A DNA stretch of 64,000 nucleotides from Hypericibacter terrae (GCF_008728855.1 NZ_CP042906.1:3833570-3897569); one strand, 5' to 3'. Shown: positions 47,359 through 55,934, counted from the first letter of the stretch. Notes: generated from the sequence alone by a model not told the origin. Numbers and translations: made by a program.

Positions 47359-48306
47359 TCACTGCACCGTGGGCGCGCGCCGCGCCGCCAGCTCGACGGT
47401 CACGGCCTGGGCCTTGGTGGCATCCATGGCGGCCAGGACCGGTGCAAGCTTGGCTTCCTTCATGCGCTGCGTGACCTCGATCAAGACCGCCATCTCGAGG
47501 CTGTCGAAGATCCGCGCCGCATCCTTGGGCTTCATGGTCTCGTAGGTCTTGACCAGGCTCTTATACTGCGCGTCCTGGGCGTCCTTCTGCTGCTGCAGTC
47601 CGGACTCGATCTGCGTCTGCACGGCCTTGAGCTCGGCCAGCTTCTGATCCATGCGCTGCTCGGTCGCGGTCAGCAGCGCCTCGCGCTGGTCGAGCGCCGC
47701 CGCGCGCTTGTCGAGCTCGTCGCGCCGCTTGGCGAGATCCTGCAGCAACTCGATCTCGCTGTCGGAATAATTGAACGGATTGTCCTGTTCCGCCGTGTCC
47801 CCGGTCGGATCGGGCGGCGCGCCGTCGACGCCGGTCGGCGCGGCGGCGGAGGCCGTCTGCGGCTGTCCGAGGAGGCTCTGTTGCGCCGGGCCCGCCGCCG
47901 CGACCGGCGCGGGCGCCGGCGCTGCCGCCGGCGTCCCGGCGGAGCTCGGCGGCGTGGTTGCAGGCGCCGTGGCGGCGGCTGTGGTTGCGGGCGCCGCCGC
48001 GGTCGGGGTGGCGGCCGGGGGCGCCGCGGCGGCAGGCGCCGCAGTCGAGGGAGCGGTCGTTGCTGCAGGTGCCGCCGCCGTCTGGGTCGTGGCGGCCGGC
48101 GCGGTCGCCGCCGGCACGGTAGCGGTCGTCGCGGGCGCGGCGGGCGGCGTGGTTGTCGAAAGCGGGGCCGCCGGGGTCTGGGCCTCGGTCGGGCTGCCGG
48201 CCATCAGTGACGCGTCCTGCCACATCGTGCCGACGCGCAGCGTGAAGAGCGCGGTGCCGAAGAACAGCAGAACGGGAAGGACGCGCAGGCGCATGGATCG
48301 CGGCAC
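47359..48306 (-). CDS. motE: MotE-like protein (MgtE-N-type C-terminal domain)
   Basis: The 315-residue protein has an N-terminal signal/anchor (LRVLPVLLFFGTALFTLRVG), a long Ala/Pro/Thr linker (about 35-165), a coiled coil (IELLQDLAKRRDELDKRAAALDQRE) and a C-terminal MgtE-N-like module (YETMKPKDAARIFDSLEMAV). In rhizobia MotE is a periplasmic chaperone for the motor protein MotC. Here it sits in a flagellar operon without MotC. Confidence 0.8.
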   Translation of the reverse strand: MPRSMRLRVLPVLLFFGTALFTLRVGTMWQDASLMAGSPTEAQTPAAPLSTTTPPAAPATTATVPAATAPAATTQTAAAPAATTAPSTAAPAAAAPPAATPTAAAPATTAAATAPATTPPSSAGTPAAAPAPAPVAAAGPAQQSLLGQPQTASAAAPTGVDGAPPDPTGDTAEQDNPFNYSDSEIELLQDLAKRRDELDKRAAALDQREALLTATEQRMDQKLAELKAVQTQIESGLQQQKDAQDAQYKSLVKTYETMKPKDAARIFDSLEMAVLIEVTQRMKEAKLAPVLAAMDATKAQAVTVELAARRAPTVQ

Positions 48307-48356
48307 TCTCTAGGCTCGGGCCACCGGATCGACCGATCCGGTGCGGGTTTCGGGGT

Positions 48357-49046
48357 TCAGCGCAGGCCCGCGAGGGCCTTGAGCAAGGCGCGTTCGCCTT
48401 CCGGGAGGTTCTCGACCGCGATCGGGCGGCGCGTCACCGTCGAGGGGCCGCCGCGCACGGCGCTGCGTTCCAGCTCGTTGCGGTCGCCCACGATCGCGCG
48501 GGCCAACGCCGTCGCCTTCGACAGGTCGCGCGGGTTCGTGTGCGGCATATCCTTGGACGGCGCGGCCGTCAGGTTGCGCGCCGGGAAAGCCATGGCTTTG
48601 GGCGCGGCGGCGGCCGTTTCGCGGGCCGGGAACGCCATGCCCTTGGGCTCGGCGCCCCGGGCCTCGCTCTTGCGCGGCTCCGCCTGGCGGGAATGGCCGA
48701 TGACGCCCTCGAGGCGGTCGGCGGCGGAGGTCGCGCGGCCGATAAGGAATTCGAGATCCTCGGCGATGCCGGCACCCTTCTTGACCTGATCCTGCAGGAG
48801 GCGGCCCTCCCCGTCGGCCATCTGGCGCAGCTCGGCCATCGCCCGGTGGGTGTCGGCAGCGGCGCCCGCGAAGCGCTCGATCGCGGCATCGAAATGGGCG
48901 CGCTCGCGCCTGAGCTCGCCGATCCGGCGGTTGAGCCGCCCGACATAGAGCAGGGTCACGCCCAGCAGCAGGACCAGCCCGCCGTCGAACAGCATCGGCA
49001 GGGTCATGAATCTGGCGGCGTCAGTCAGGAGCGAGAGATCGAACAT
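48357..49046 (-). CDS. DUF6468-type membrane protein of flagellar operons
   Basis: One N-terminal helix (MLFDGGLVLLLGVTLLYVG) is followed by a coiled coil (IGELRRERAHFDAAIERFAGAAADTHRAMAEL) and a disordered tail with repeated MAFPAR segments. The region LQDQVKKGAGIAEDLEFLIGRATSAADRL is the conserved part. Proteins of this kind are often encoded between fliM and motE in alphaproteobacteria. No function is established. Confidence 0.7.
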   Translation of the reverse strand: MFDLSLLTDAARFMTLPMLFDGGLVLLLGVTLLYVGRLNRRIGELRRERAHFDAAIERFAGAAADTHRAMAELRQMADGEGRLLQDQVKKGAGIAEDLEFLIGRATSAADRLEGVIGHSRQAEPRKSEARGAEPKGMAFPARETAAAAPKAMAFPARNLTAAPSKDMPHTNPRDLSKATALARAIVGDRNELERSAVRGGPSTVTRRPIAVENLPEGERALLKALAGLR

Positions 49047-49053
49047 CGAGTGC

Positions 49054-50136
49054 CTACCGGTTCCGGTCCTGGATGCGGACCGCGATCAGATTGCCCTTGC
49101 GGCCCATCTGGCCGCGGAACATGGGAACATCGCCGCAGCGCATATGGATGAGCGAGCTGGGCTGGGTGTTGAGCTCCACGCGCGTGCCGACCTTCCAGTT
49201 CATCACGTCGCCGAGCTGCATGGTGAGTTCGTCGAGCACGGCGTCCACCTTGATCTCGGTGTTCCAGAGCTCGGTCGTCAAATGGCCTTCCCAGATCGAA
49301 TCGCGGCCGAACTTCTCGCCCATGAACATCTGCAGCAGGAGCTCGCGCACCGGCTCCAGCGTGGCATAGGGCAGGATCAGCTCGAGGCGGCCGCCGCGGT
49401 CTTCCATGTCGACGCGCAGGCGCGCCAGGATCGCCGCATTGGCGCCGCGCGCGATCGTCGCGAAGCGGGGATTGGTCTCGAGCCGATCGAAGCGGAAATT
49501 GACCTTGGAGAGCGGCTCGAAGGTGGTCGAGAGGTCGGCCAGCACGAGCGTGATCATGCGCTCGACCAGGTTGCGCTCGATCGTGGTGTAGGGACGTCCC
49601 TCGATCCGCATCGCGGCCGTGCCGCGCCGGCCGCCGAGCAGCACGTCGACGATCGAATAGGTCAGCGAGCTGTCGACCGTCAGCAGGCCGTAATTGTCCC
49701 ATTCCTCGGCCTTGAACACGCCCATCATCGCGGGCAGCGGGATCGAGTTGAGATAGTCGCCGAAGCGGATCGAGCTGATGCTGTCGAGCGAGACCTCGAC
49801 ATTGTCCGAGGTGAAATTGCGCAGGCTCGTCGACATCATGCGCACGAGGCGGTCGAACACCACCTCGAGCATCGGCAGGCGCTCGTAGGAGACCATCGAG
49901 CTGTTGACGATCGCCTGGATGCCGGATTCGGCCGCGGCACCGCCGCCGCCGCCGCTGATGCCCAGCAGGCTGTCGATCTCGTTCTGGTCGAGGACGCGGG
50001 CGGAACGGGTGGTGGCGCCGGGAGCTTCGGGCTCCTCCTCCGCCATGTTCTCCCACGCGGCCGCAGCCGCCTTCTCTTCCTCGGAAAGCTCTTCGTCGCC
50101 CGCGGGGGCGTCCGTATTTTCGTTGGGTTCGGCCAT
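49054..50136 (-). CDS. fliM: Flagellar motor switch protein FliM
   Basis: The 360-residue protein has the N-terminal CheY-P-binding motif (VLDQNEIDSLLG near 47), the middle domain (FDRLVRMMSTSLRNFTSDNV ... GVFKAEEWDNYGLLTVDSSL) and the C-terminal SpoA domain (VLDELTMQLGDVMNWKVGTRVEL). The acidic N-terminal extension (NTDAPAGDEELSEEEKAAAA) is longer than usual. It forms the C-ring switch. Fourteen bases after fliL. Confidence 0.96.
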   Translation of the reverse strand: MAEPNENTDAPAGDEELSEEEKAAAAAWENMAEEEPEAPGATTRSARVLDQNEIDSLLGISGGGGGAAAESGIQAIVNSSMVSYERLPMLEVVFDRLVRMMSTSLRNFTSDNVEVSLDSISSIRFGDYLNSIPLPAMMGVFKAEEWDNYGLLTVDSSLTYSIVDVLLGGRRGTAAMRIEGRPYTTIERNLVERMITLVLADLSTTFEPLSKVNFRFDRLETNPRFATIARGANAAILARLRVDMEDRGGRLELILPYATLEPVRELLLQMFMGEKFGRDSIWEGHLTTELWNTEIKVDAVLDELTMQLGDVMNWKVGTRVELNTQPSSLIHMRCGDVPMFRGQMGRKGNLIAVRIQDRNR

Positions 50137-50149
50137 GTTTCCCGCGGTC

Positions 50150-50692
50150 TTACTGGACCAGCATTTCCTTGAACAACACGTCGCGCACTTCGGTCGGTTT
50201 GGCCGCGTCGGCGACGCGTGTTAGCAGTTCCTGGCGCAGGCGGAGAATGCCCGCGGAGCCCTGCAGGTCTTCGACCCGCAGCGCGCGCAGATAGACCTGG
50301 AAGCTGTCGACGACGCGCGGCAGCACCGCGTCGACCTGCTTCGAGGCTTCCTCGTCCTTCAGCTCGAGGCTGACCTTGAGCTTCAGGTAGCTCGGCTTCT
50401 TGCCGGTGGTGACGAGGTTCACCAGCATCTCCGGCATCTCGTAATAGACGGAGGGGCCGGTCTCGGCCGGCGCTTCGGCATGCGCCGCCTCTTCGGTCTT
50501 GGCGCCGCCCAGCAATCCCATGAAGAAGGCCGCGGCACCGCCGCCGCCCAGCAGAAGCACCGGGAGGACGACGAACAGGACCAGTTTCTTGCCGCTGAAC
50601 TTCTTCTTTTTCGGCGCTTCCGCACCGGCGGCCGCGTCCTGCGCTTCTTCGGCCTCGGGGGTTTTCCCCTTGGGTTGTGGAGCCTTGGCCAT
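50150..50692 (-). CDS. fliL: Flagellar basal-body protein FliL
   Basis: About 180 residues from MAKAPQPKGKTPEAEEA. The 12-residue upstream extension lacks a ribosome site. One membrane helix (KLVLFVVLPVLLLGGGGAAAFFMGL) is followed by the periplasmic FliL domain (YYEMPEMLVNLVTTGKKPSYLKLKVSLEL) and the end KPTEVRDVLFKEMLVQ. FliL rings surround the stator. First gene of the minus operon, with a CtrA-like box 52-66 bases upstream. Confidence 0.93.
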   Translation of the reverse strand: MAKAPQPKGKTPEAEEAQDAAAGAEAPKKKKFSGKKLVLFVVLPVLLLGGGGAAAFFMGLLGGAKTEEAAHAEAPAETGPSVYYEMPEMLVNLVTTGKKPSYLKLKVSLELKDEEASKQVDAVLPRVVDSFQVYLRALRVEDLQGSAGILRLRQELLTRVADAAKPTEVRDVLFKEMLVQ

Positions 50693-50743
50693 TCGGTGAA
50701 CCCGCCGTGAACTCGTTGACCGGGTCACCCTAGGCAGACGCGG

Positions 50744-50758
50744 TTAACATAGGGCTAA
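50744..50758 (-). promoter_or_regulatory. CtrA-like box before fliL (one mismatch)
   Basis: Minus-strand reading TTAG-CCCTATG-TTAA followed by C. It sits in the divergent fliL/flgF region. Confidence 0.5.
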
Positions 50759-50864
50759 GGCGGAGCATCCTTGCCCTGCCCGATCGGCAGAATTTTCCTG
50801 TTCTCATCCCCAAGGAGTGCCGTCAATCCGGCGTTCACTCCGGTAAATGCGCCGAAAACGCGAC

Positions 50865-50880
50865 TGGCACGATGGCTGCA
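50865..50880 (+). promoter_or_regulatory. Sigma-54 promoter for flgF
   Basis: TGGCACG-ATGG-CTGCA fits the sigma-54 consensus TGGCACG-N4-TTGCW with one mismatch in the -12 element. The predicted start is near 50891, giving a leader of about 70 bases. Confidence 0.65.
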
Positions 50881-50959
50881 TGGTCCTTCGCGCCAGTGGC
50901 CCCCGTTCCGCTTTCGGTCGGGGGGCGCGGGCGGAAGGTTTCATACCACCGGACGGTCG

Positions 50960-51700
50960 ATGGAAAACGCCGGCTACATCGCGCTCTCGCGCCAGATGTC
51001 CCTGACCCGAGAGATGGACGTGATCGCGAACAACCTCGCGAACGTGACCACGCCTGCCTTCAAGGGGCAGACGGTCCGTTTTCAGGAATATCTCGATCGC
51101 GCCAAGGACGGGACCAAGCTCTCCTACGTGCAGGACGCGGCGATGCCGCGCGACTGGAGCGAAGGCCCGCTGACCTCGACCGGCAATCCGCTCGATATTG
51201 CCATCCATGGCGACGGCTTCTTCGTGGTGAGCACGCCCAACGGCACGCGCTATACCCGCAAGGGCCATTTCGAGATGGACGCGAACCGGCAGCTGGTCTC
51301 GGCCGACGGCGCGCCCATCCAGGGCGACGGCGGGCCGATCAGCGTGCCCCAGGATGCCATCGACGTGACCGTGGCCGAGGACGGCACCGTCTCGGTCAAG
51401 CAGCCGGGCTCGCCCCAGACGACGACCATCGGCAAGCTTCGCGTGGTCAATTTCGCCGATCCCCAGACGCTCCAGGAAGAAGCCGCCGGCCTCTACAAGG
51501 CCGCACCCCAGGTGACGCCGACGCCGGTCGCCAACGCGCATCTGGTCCAGGGCGCGCTCGAGCAGTCGAACGTCCAGCCGATCGTCGAGCTGACCCACAT
51601 GATGTCGGTCAGCCGCAACTACGAAGCCGCCCAGCAACTCGTGCAGTCCGAGCATGATCGCATCCGCAAGGCGATCACCGGAATTGTCGGCGGGGCGTAA
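50960..51700 (+). CDS. flgF: Flagellar basal-body rod protein FlgF
   Basis: About 246 residues starting MENAGYIALSRQMSLTREMD, after a GGACGG site. The frame upstream is spurious. The N-terminal rod motif (DVIANNLANVTTPAFKGQTV), middle D-domain and C-terminal EQSNVQPIVELTHMMSVSRN are typical. It is a proximal rod protein and the first gene of the flgF-flgG-flgA-flgH operon. Confidence 0.95.
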   Translation: MENAGYIALSRQMSLTREMDVIANNLANVTTPAFKGQTVRFQEYLDRAKDGTKLSYVQDAAMPRDWSEGPLTSTGNPLDIAIHGDGFFVVSTPNGTRYTRKGHFEMDANRQLVSADGAPIQGDGGPISVPQDAIDVTVAEDGTVSVKQPGSPQTTTIGKLRVVNFADPQTLQEEAAGLYKAAPQVTPTPVANAHLVQGALEQSNVQPIVELTHMMSVSRNYEAAQQLVQSEHDRIRKAITGIVGGA

Positions 51701-51727
51701 CCGGATTACGGATGAGGAAGTAGCATC

Positions 51728-52513
51728 ATGCGCTCATTGAGTATCGCCGCGACGGGTATGCTGGCTCAGCAGCTCAATGTCGACGTGATCTCCAACAATA
51801 TCGCCAACTTGAGCACGACCGGCTTCAAGCGCCGCCGGGCCGAGTTCGCGGATCTGCTCTATCAGAACTATCGTCGCGTCGGCTCGCAGTCCTCCGACAG
51901 CGGCACGATCGTGCCCTCGGGCGTCCAGATCGGCGTCGGCGTGAAGCCGACCGCGGTCTATCGCATCACCGAGCAGGGCAACATGCAGGTGACCGACAAC
52001 CCGCTCGACCTCGCCATTTCCGGCAAGGGCTATTTCCAGGTCGAGCTGCCCAACGGCGACACCGCCTACACCCGCGCCGGCGCGCTGCAGCGCAGCTCCG
52101 ACGGCACCATCGTGACCCCCGACGGCTACACCGTGCTGCCCGGCATCACCATCCCCGACGATGCGGTGGCGATCACGGTCGATTCCAGCGGCGAGGTGTT
52201 CGCCACGCTGGACGGGCAGGTGGCGCCGCAGAATCTGGGTCAGCTCGAGCTGGCGACCTTCCCCAACGAGGCCGGCCTCGAGGCCATCGGCGACAACCTG
52301 TTCCTGGAAACGCAGGCCTCGGGCGGGCCGATCACGGCCACGCCCGGCACCGAAGGCTTCGGCACGATCCAGCAGGGCTTCCTCGAGACCTCGAACGTGA
52401 ACGTGGTCTCCGAGATCACCGACCTGATCACGGCGCAGCGCGCCTACGAGATGAACTCGAAAGTGATCCAGGCCTCCGACCAGATGATGGGCACTCTCAC
52501 CCAGCTGCGCTAA
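51728..52513 (+). CDS. flgG: Flagellar distal rod protein FlgG
   Basis: At 261 residues, with MRSLSIAATGMLAQQLNVDV, ISNNIANLSTTGFKRRRAEF and the C-terminal ETSNVNVVSEITDLITAQRA, this is a standard FlgG including the YQ-rich loop (LLYQNYRRVGSQSSDSGTIV) that sets the straight rod. Twenty-seven bases after flgF. Confidence 0.97.
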   Translation: MRSLSIAATGMLAQQLNVDVISNNIANLSTTGFKRRRAEFADLLYQNYRRVGSQSSDSGTIVPSGVQIGVGVKPTAVYRITEQGNMQVTDNPLDLAISGKGYFQVELPNGDTAYTRAGALQRSSDGTIVTPDGYTVLPGITIPDDAVAITVDSSGEVFATLDGQVAPQNLGQLELATFPNEAGLEAIGDNLFLETQASGGPITATPGTEGFGTIQQGFLETSNVNVVSEITDLITAQRAYEMNSKVIQASDQMMGTLTQLR

Positions 52514-52527
52514 GGGGCGCTCTCGCC

Positions 52528-53514
52528 ATGATCGCCAACCGCTTGCGGTCCATTTTCCTGATGCTGGCGCTGCTGATCGGCACGACCGGGCCGGCCTGGG
52601 CCGACGACGCCGTCGCTGCGCCGCAGACCGCCTCCGCCGGCCTGTCGCTGCGCAACGAGGTCGAGGTCGACGACCATCTGATCCGCCTGCGCGACCTTTT
52701 CACCGGCGCCGTCACCGATCCGAACCGGCCCGTGGCCGAGGCCCCAGCCCCCGGCGAAAGCGTCACCCTGGATGCCAACTGGCTGGCGGCGATGGCGCGC
52801 CAGGTGGCGCTGCCCTGGCAGCCGGAGACGCGGTTCGACCAGGTGCGCGTGACCCGCAGCGGCATCGCGATCGAGCCCGGCACCGTCAAGGTCGCCCTGC
52901 TCCAGGCGCTCAATGCCCGCGGCCTCAGCGGCGATTTCGACATCGCCTTCGACGGCGAGGGTCCGCGCCTGATGCTGCCGACGAACGCCGAGCCCACGGT
53001 CGCGGTCCAGACCATGACCTACGATCCCTCGAGCGGCCGTTTCGCCGCCGCGATTGCCGCCCCGGCCTTCGGCCCGGCGGAGGCGACGGCCACCATCACC
53101 GGCCGCGCCTACAGCATGATCGACGTGCCGGTCCTCAACCGGCGCATCTCGCCCGGCGACACCATCACCGAGGCCGACGTCGCCTGGATCACCATGCCGG
53201 CCGACCGGGTCGGGCTGGGCGTGATCACCGAGCTCGCCGACCTCACCGGAAAGACGCCACGCCGTCCGATCAAGGCGCAGCAGCCGGTCCGCTCGGGCGA
53301 CCTGATCCAGGCCATCGCCATCACCAAGGGCAGCCTGATCACCGTCGCCCTGGAACAGGGCAACATGACGCTCACCATCCAGGGCAAGGCGCTGCAGAAC
53401 GGTGCCATCGGCGAGTCCATCCGGGTCGTCAACACCCAGAGCAACCGCACCCTCGACGCCATCGTCGTCAGTTCCTCGCGCGTGAGCGTGACGTCGCCGA
53501 CCTCGACCGAATGA
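52528..53514 (+). CDS. flgA: P-ring assembly chaperone FlgA
   Basis: The 328-residue protein has a signal peptide (LRSIFLMLALLIGTTGPAWA) and a C-terminal SAF-type FlgA domain (VPVLNRRISPGDTITEADVA ... RPIKAQQPVRSGDLIQ ... IGESIRVVNTQSNRTLDAIV). The N-terminal half is longer than in enterobacteria, as usual in alphaproteobacteria. It escorts FlgI in the periplasm. Confidence 0.93.
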   Translation: MIANRLRSIFLMLALLIGTTGPAWADDAVAAPQTASAGLSLRNEVEVDDHLIRLRDLFTGAVTDPNRPVAEAPAPGESVTLDANWLAAMARQVALPWQPETRFDQVRVTRSGIAIEPGTVKVALLQALNARGLSGDFDIAFDGEGPRLMLPTNAEPTVAVQTMTYDPSSGRFAAAIAAPAFGPAEATATITGRAYSMIDVPVLNRRISPGDTITEADVAWITMPADRVGLGVITELADLTGKTPRRPIKAQQPVRSGDLIQAIAITKGSLITVALEQGNMTLTIQGKALQNGAIGESIRVVNTQSNRTLDAIVVSSSRVSVTSPTSTE

Positions 53515-53582
53515 CCGCCCGAACCCGCGCCGATCGCAAACTCCTGCCGGCTGGTTTCGGCGCCTTGATTGGAGACTGACCC

Positions 53583-54338
53583 ATGTTTCGTCCTCGGACT
53601 CTCGTTTCCCTGCTCTGCCTCGGCCTCGCCATGGGCTCGCTGCCCGGCTGCCGTACGCTGGAGCGGCTCGCGGATGTCGGCGACACCCCCCAGGTCGCCC
53701 CGATCCAGAACCCCACGCAAGCCGCGGGCTATCAGCCCGTGAGCCTGCCGATGCCGGCCCCCGGGGTCGACGAGCGCCAGGCCAACTCGCTGTGGCGCCC
53801 GGGCAGCCGCGCCTTCTTCAAGGATCAGCGTGCCAGCCGGGTCGGCGACATCCTGACGGTGCTGGTCGAGATCAAGGACAACGCGAAGCTCAACAACACG
53901 ACCGACTTCAGCAAGGATGCCAACGAATCGGCGGGCCTGTCGAACTTCCTGGGTCTGGAATCCAAGCTCAACATGATCTTCCCGGACGCGATCGACCCGA
54001 CCCAGCTCGTCAACGGCGCCAGCAAGAGCGCGCATGTCGGCGACGGCCAGATCAACCGGACCGAGGACATCACGCTGAAGGTCGCGGCGGTCATCACCCA
54101 GGTGCTGCCCAACGGCAACATGGTGCTGACGGGAACCCAGCAGGTGAAGGTCAATGCCGAGGTGCGCGAGCTGCAGGTGGCCGGCATCATCCGGCCGGAG
54201 GACATCACCGCGATCAACACCATCGGCTACGAGAAGATCGCGGAGGCGCGGATCTCCTATGGCGGACGCGGCATCATCAGCGACCAGCAGCAGCCGCGCT
54301 ACGGCCAGGAGATCTACGACATCCTGTTCCCGTTCTAG
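53583..54338 (+). CDS. flgH: Flagellar L-ring protein FlgH
   Basis: At 251 residues. A lipoprotein signal with lipobox-like GSLPGCRTLERL is followed by SLWRPGSRAFFKDQRASRVGD, then NGNMVLTGTQQVKVNAEVRE and ISYGGRGIISDQQQPRYGQE at the end. It builds the outer-membrane L-ring. It is followed at once by three 60-bp repeats instead of flgI. Confidence 0.96.
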   Translation: MFRPRTLVSLLCLGLAMGSLPGCRTLERLADVGDTPQVAPIQNPTQAAGYQPVSLPMPAPGVDERQANSLWRPGSRAFFKDQRASRVGDILTVLVEIKDNAKLNNTTDFSKDANESAGLSNFLGLESKLNMIFPDAIDPTQLVNGASKSAHVGDGQINRTEDITLKVAAVITQVLPNGNMVLTGTQQVKVNAEVRELQVAGIIRPEDITAINTIGYEKIAEARISYGGRGIISDQQQPRYGQEIYDILFPF

Positions 54339-54518
54339 AGCCAGATGTTGGAGGACAGGATTCACGGACCCGCCGCGCGAGAAGCGGGTCCGACCTTGAG
54401 CCAAATGTTGGAGGGCAAGATTCACGGACCCGCGGCGCGAGAAGCGGGTCCGACCTTGAGCCAAATGTTGGAGGGCAAGATTCACGGACCCGCGGCGCGA
54501 GAAGCGGGTCCGACCTTG
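54339..54518. repeat. Three tandem 60-bp repeats, each with a hairpin
   Basis: The unit is exactly 60 bases and present three times, copies 2 and 3 identical and copy 1 slightly different. Each holds GGACCCGC-GGCGCGAGAA-GCGGGTCC, an 8-bp stem. The array begins one base after the flgH stop. Translated frames through it are repetitive and are not taken as genes. The rest of the gap to 54683 holds a 13-bp hairpin. Confidence 0.9.
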
Positions 54519-54591
54519 CCCTCGGGTTCATGTAGAACCGGCGGATACCGCAGGCGGCCAGCAGGTATGCGTGCGCCTCGGACCGCAAATG

Positions 54592-54621
54592 CAACGGGCC
54601 ACCCTCGCGGGTGGCCCGTTG
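54592..54621. terminator. Bidirectional hairpin between flgH and dksA
   Basis: A perfect 13-bp stem CAACGGGCCACCC/GGGTGGCCCGTTG with a TCGC tetraloop lies between convergent genes. No T-run is present on either side. Confidence 0.6.
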
Positions 54622-54683
54622 TCACATTCGCATTCCGCACCCAGGCCCGGCAGGTCGCGATGACCCCGCCGGGCGTCGGGCCC

Positions 54684-55148
54684 TCAGTCGTCCCGGTGCG
54701 TGCGCTCCATGCGTTCGTGGCGCTCCTGCGCCTCGATCGACAGGGTCGCGATCGGACGGGCCTCCAGCCGGCGCAGGCTGATGGGCTCGTTGGTCTCCTC
54801 GCAGAAGCCGTAACTGCCGTCCTCGATGCGCCGCAGCGCCTCGTCGATCTTGGCAATCAGCTTGCGCTCGCGGTCGCGCGTCCGCAGTTCCAGCGAACGA
54901 TCGGTCTCGAGCGAGGCACGGTCGGCCATGTCGGGCTCGGCCAGGCTCTCTTCCTGGAGGTGTTGAAGGGTTTCGGTCGACTCCTGAAGCAGCTCCGCGC
55001 GCCAGCCCAGAAGCTTCTGGCGGAAATATTCGAGCTGCATCGGATTCATGAACGGTTCTTTCTCGGTAGGCCGGTAGTCCGGCGGCAGCAGGGGCCGCAT
55101 CGGCATCACTCGTTCGTTCATCGAAGGGCTCTTCTCATTCATGCGCAT
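54684..55148 (-). CDS. dksA: DksA-type RNA polymerase-binding regulator (zinc-finger cysteines mostly lost)
   Basis: About 154 residues. The chosen ATG follows GGGGAG by 5 bases, but several downstream Met codons are also possible. The coiled coil carries DMADRASLETDRSLELRTRD, including the tip acidic residues, and the finger region reads SYGFCEETNEPISLRRLEARP then IATLSIEAQ, with one Cys left of four, as in alphaproteobacterial DksA. It tunes rRNA and amino-acid promoters with ppGpp. It is downstream of fliX. Confidence 0.9.
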   Translation of the reverse strand: MRMNEKSPSMNERVMPMRPLLPPDYRPTEKEPFMNPMQLEYFRQKLLGWRAELLQESTETLQHLQEESLAEPDMADRASLETDRSLELRTRDRERKLIAKIDEALRRIEDGSYGFCEETNEPISLRRLEARPIATLSIEAQERHERMERTHRDD

Positions 55149-55289
55149 GCGCGCTCCCCGGAGGTTGGTCCAGCGGCATCGACGGCCACGACCGTGAAGC
55201 GGTGGGGAGTATATGAATTTCGACGCCCCAAGCAAGCCCCAGGCGGCGGGATGCGACTCCGTAGACCATTGAGAATTAAGAAGATTTTT

Positions 55290-55715
55290 TTACGGCTTGG
55301 CGCTCTGTTCAAGCTTGGCCAGCTCGACGGCGGCCCGGAGCTCGATCTCGTCCAGGAGTCCGGCGAGTCGCGGATCCCCCGCCCCGTCGCGCCGGTCCCG
55401 GACCAGCTTGCCCAATTCGGCGATGGTTTCGCTCGAAACCACCCCGTCCAGGAGCCCGACCCGGATCGCCTCCAGCCGGTCCAGCATCGCGTTGCCGCGC
55501 TCGCGGGCCTTGCGGTTCCGCTCGGTGGCGTCGGCCACTTCCTGCAGGGCCAGCATGGCATCGGCCCCGTTGAGGGGCGCCGCCCCGGTCACCGTCTTGG
55601 GTGCCGCCGGTTCCGACAGCAGCTCGGCAAAGCCGACGCCCGAACGCGCCGCAGCACCGCCGCGCAGGCGCGACGCCGAGGCCGACCGGACCGGAGCACC
55701 GGTGTCGATCTTCAT
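55290..55715 (-). CDS. fliX: Flagellar assembly regulator FliX
   Basis: The 141-residue protein (MKIDTGAPVRSASASRLRGG ... ADAMLALQEVADATERNRKA, then RGNAMLDRLEAIRVGLLDGVV) matches FliX in length, layout and neighbourhood (flgI divergent, dksA downstream). In Caulobacter FliX couples basal-body assembly to the sigma-54 activator FlbD. The CtrA-like box 69-83 bases upstream and the sigma-54 site before flgI fit that circuit. Confidence 0.88.
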   Translation of the reverse strand: MKIDTGAPVRSASASRLRGGAAARSGVGFAELLSEPAAPKTVTGAAPLNGADAMLALQEVADATERNRKARERGNAMLDRLEAIRVGLLDGVVSSETIAELGKLVRDRRDGAGDPRLAGLLDEIELRAAVELAKLEQSAKP

Positions 55716-55783
55716 GTCGTGAGGCCCTGCGGCTTCCGGGAGCGTTGCCTTGAATCCATGGGCAAACGCTACCGGCAGCTCGG

Positions 55784-55798
55784 TAAACAAGCCTTTAA
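55784..55798 (-). promoter_or_regulatory. CtrA-like box before fliX (one mismatch)
   Basis: Minus-strand reading TTAA-AGGCTTG-TTTA followed by C, 69-83 bases before fliX. Confidence 0.45.
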
Positions 55799-55904
55799 GC
55801 CCGGCATCTCCTGCCGGCCGTCGCGGCAGAATTTGCCGGGGCCAGGGCTCGCCGGAACGGCCGGAAACCGCCGAAACCGGCGGCCGGCGGGCCTGACAGG
55901 CAGT

Positions 55905-55920
55905 TGGCACGGCTCGCGCT
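55905..55920 (+). promoter_or_regulatory. Sigma-54 promoter for flgI
   Basis: TGGCACG-GCTC-GCGCT keeps the full -24 element and the GC of the -12 element. The predicted start near 55931 is only a few bases before the first ATG of flgI, which bears on the choice of start. Confidence 0.5.
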
Positions 55921-55934
55921 AGAGTTTCGGCGCT

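Noticed and set aside
54339..54518. Possible CRISPR array
   Set aside because: Units are directly adjacent with no unique spacers, and no cas genes are present.
54345..55922. Long open frames through the 60-bp repeats and over dksA/fliX
   Set aside because: The frames are repeat translations and antisense shadows in GC-rich DNA. The minus-strand dksA and fliX products are clear.
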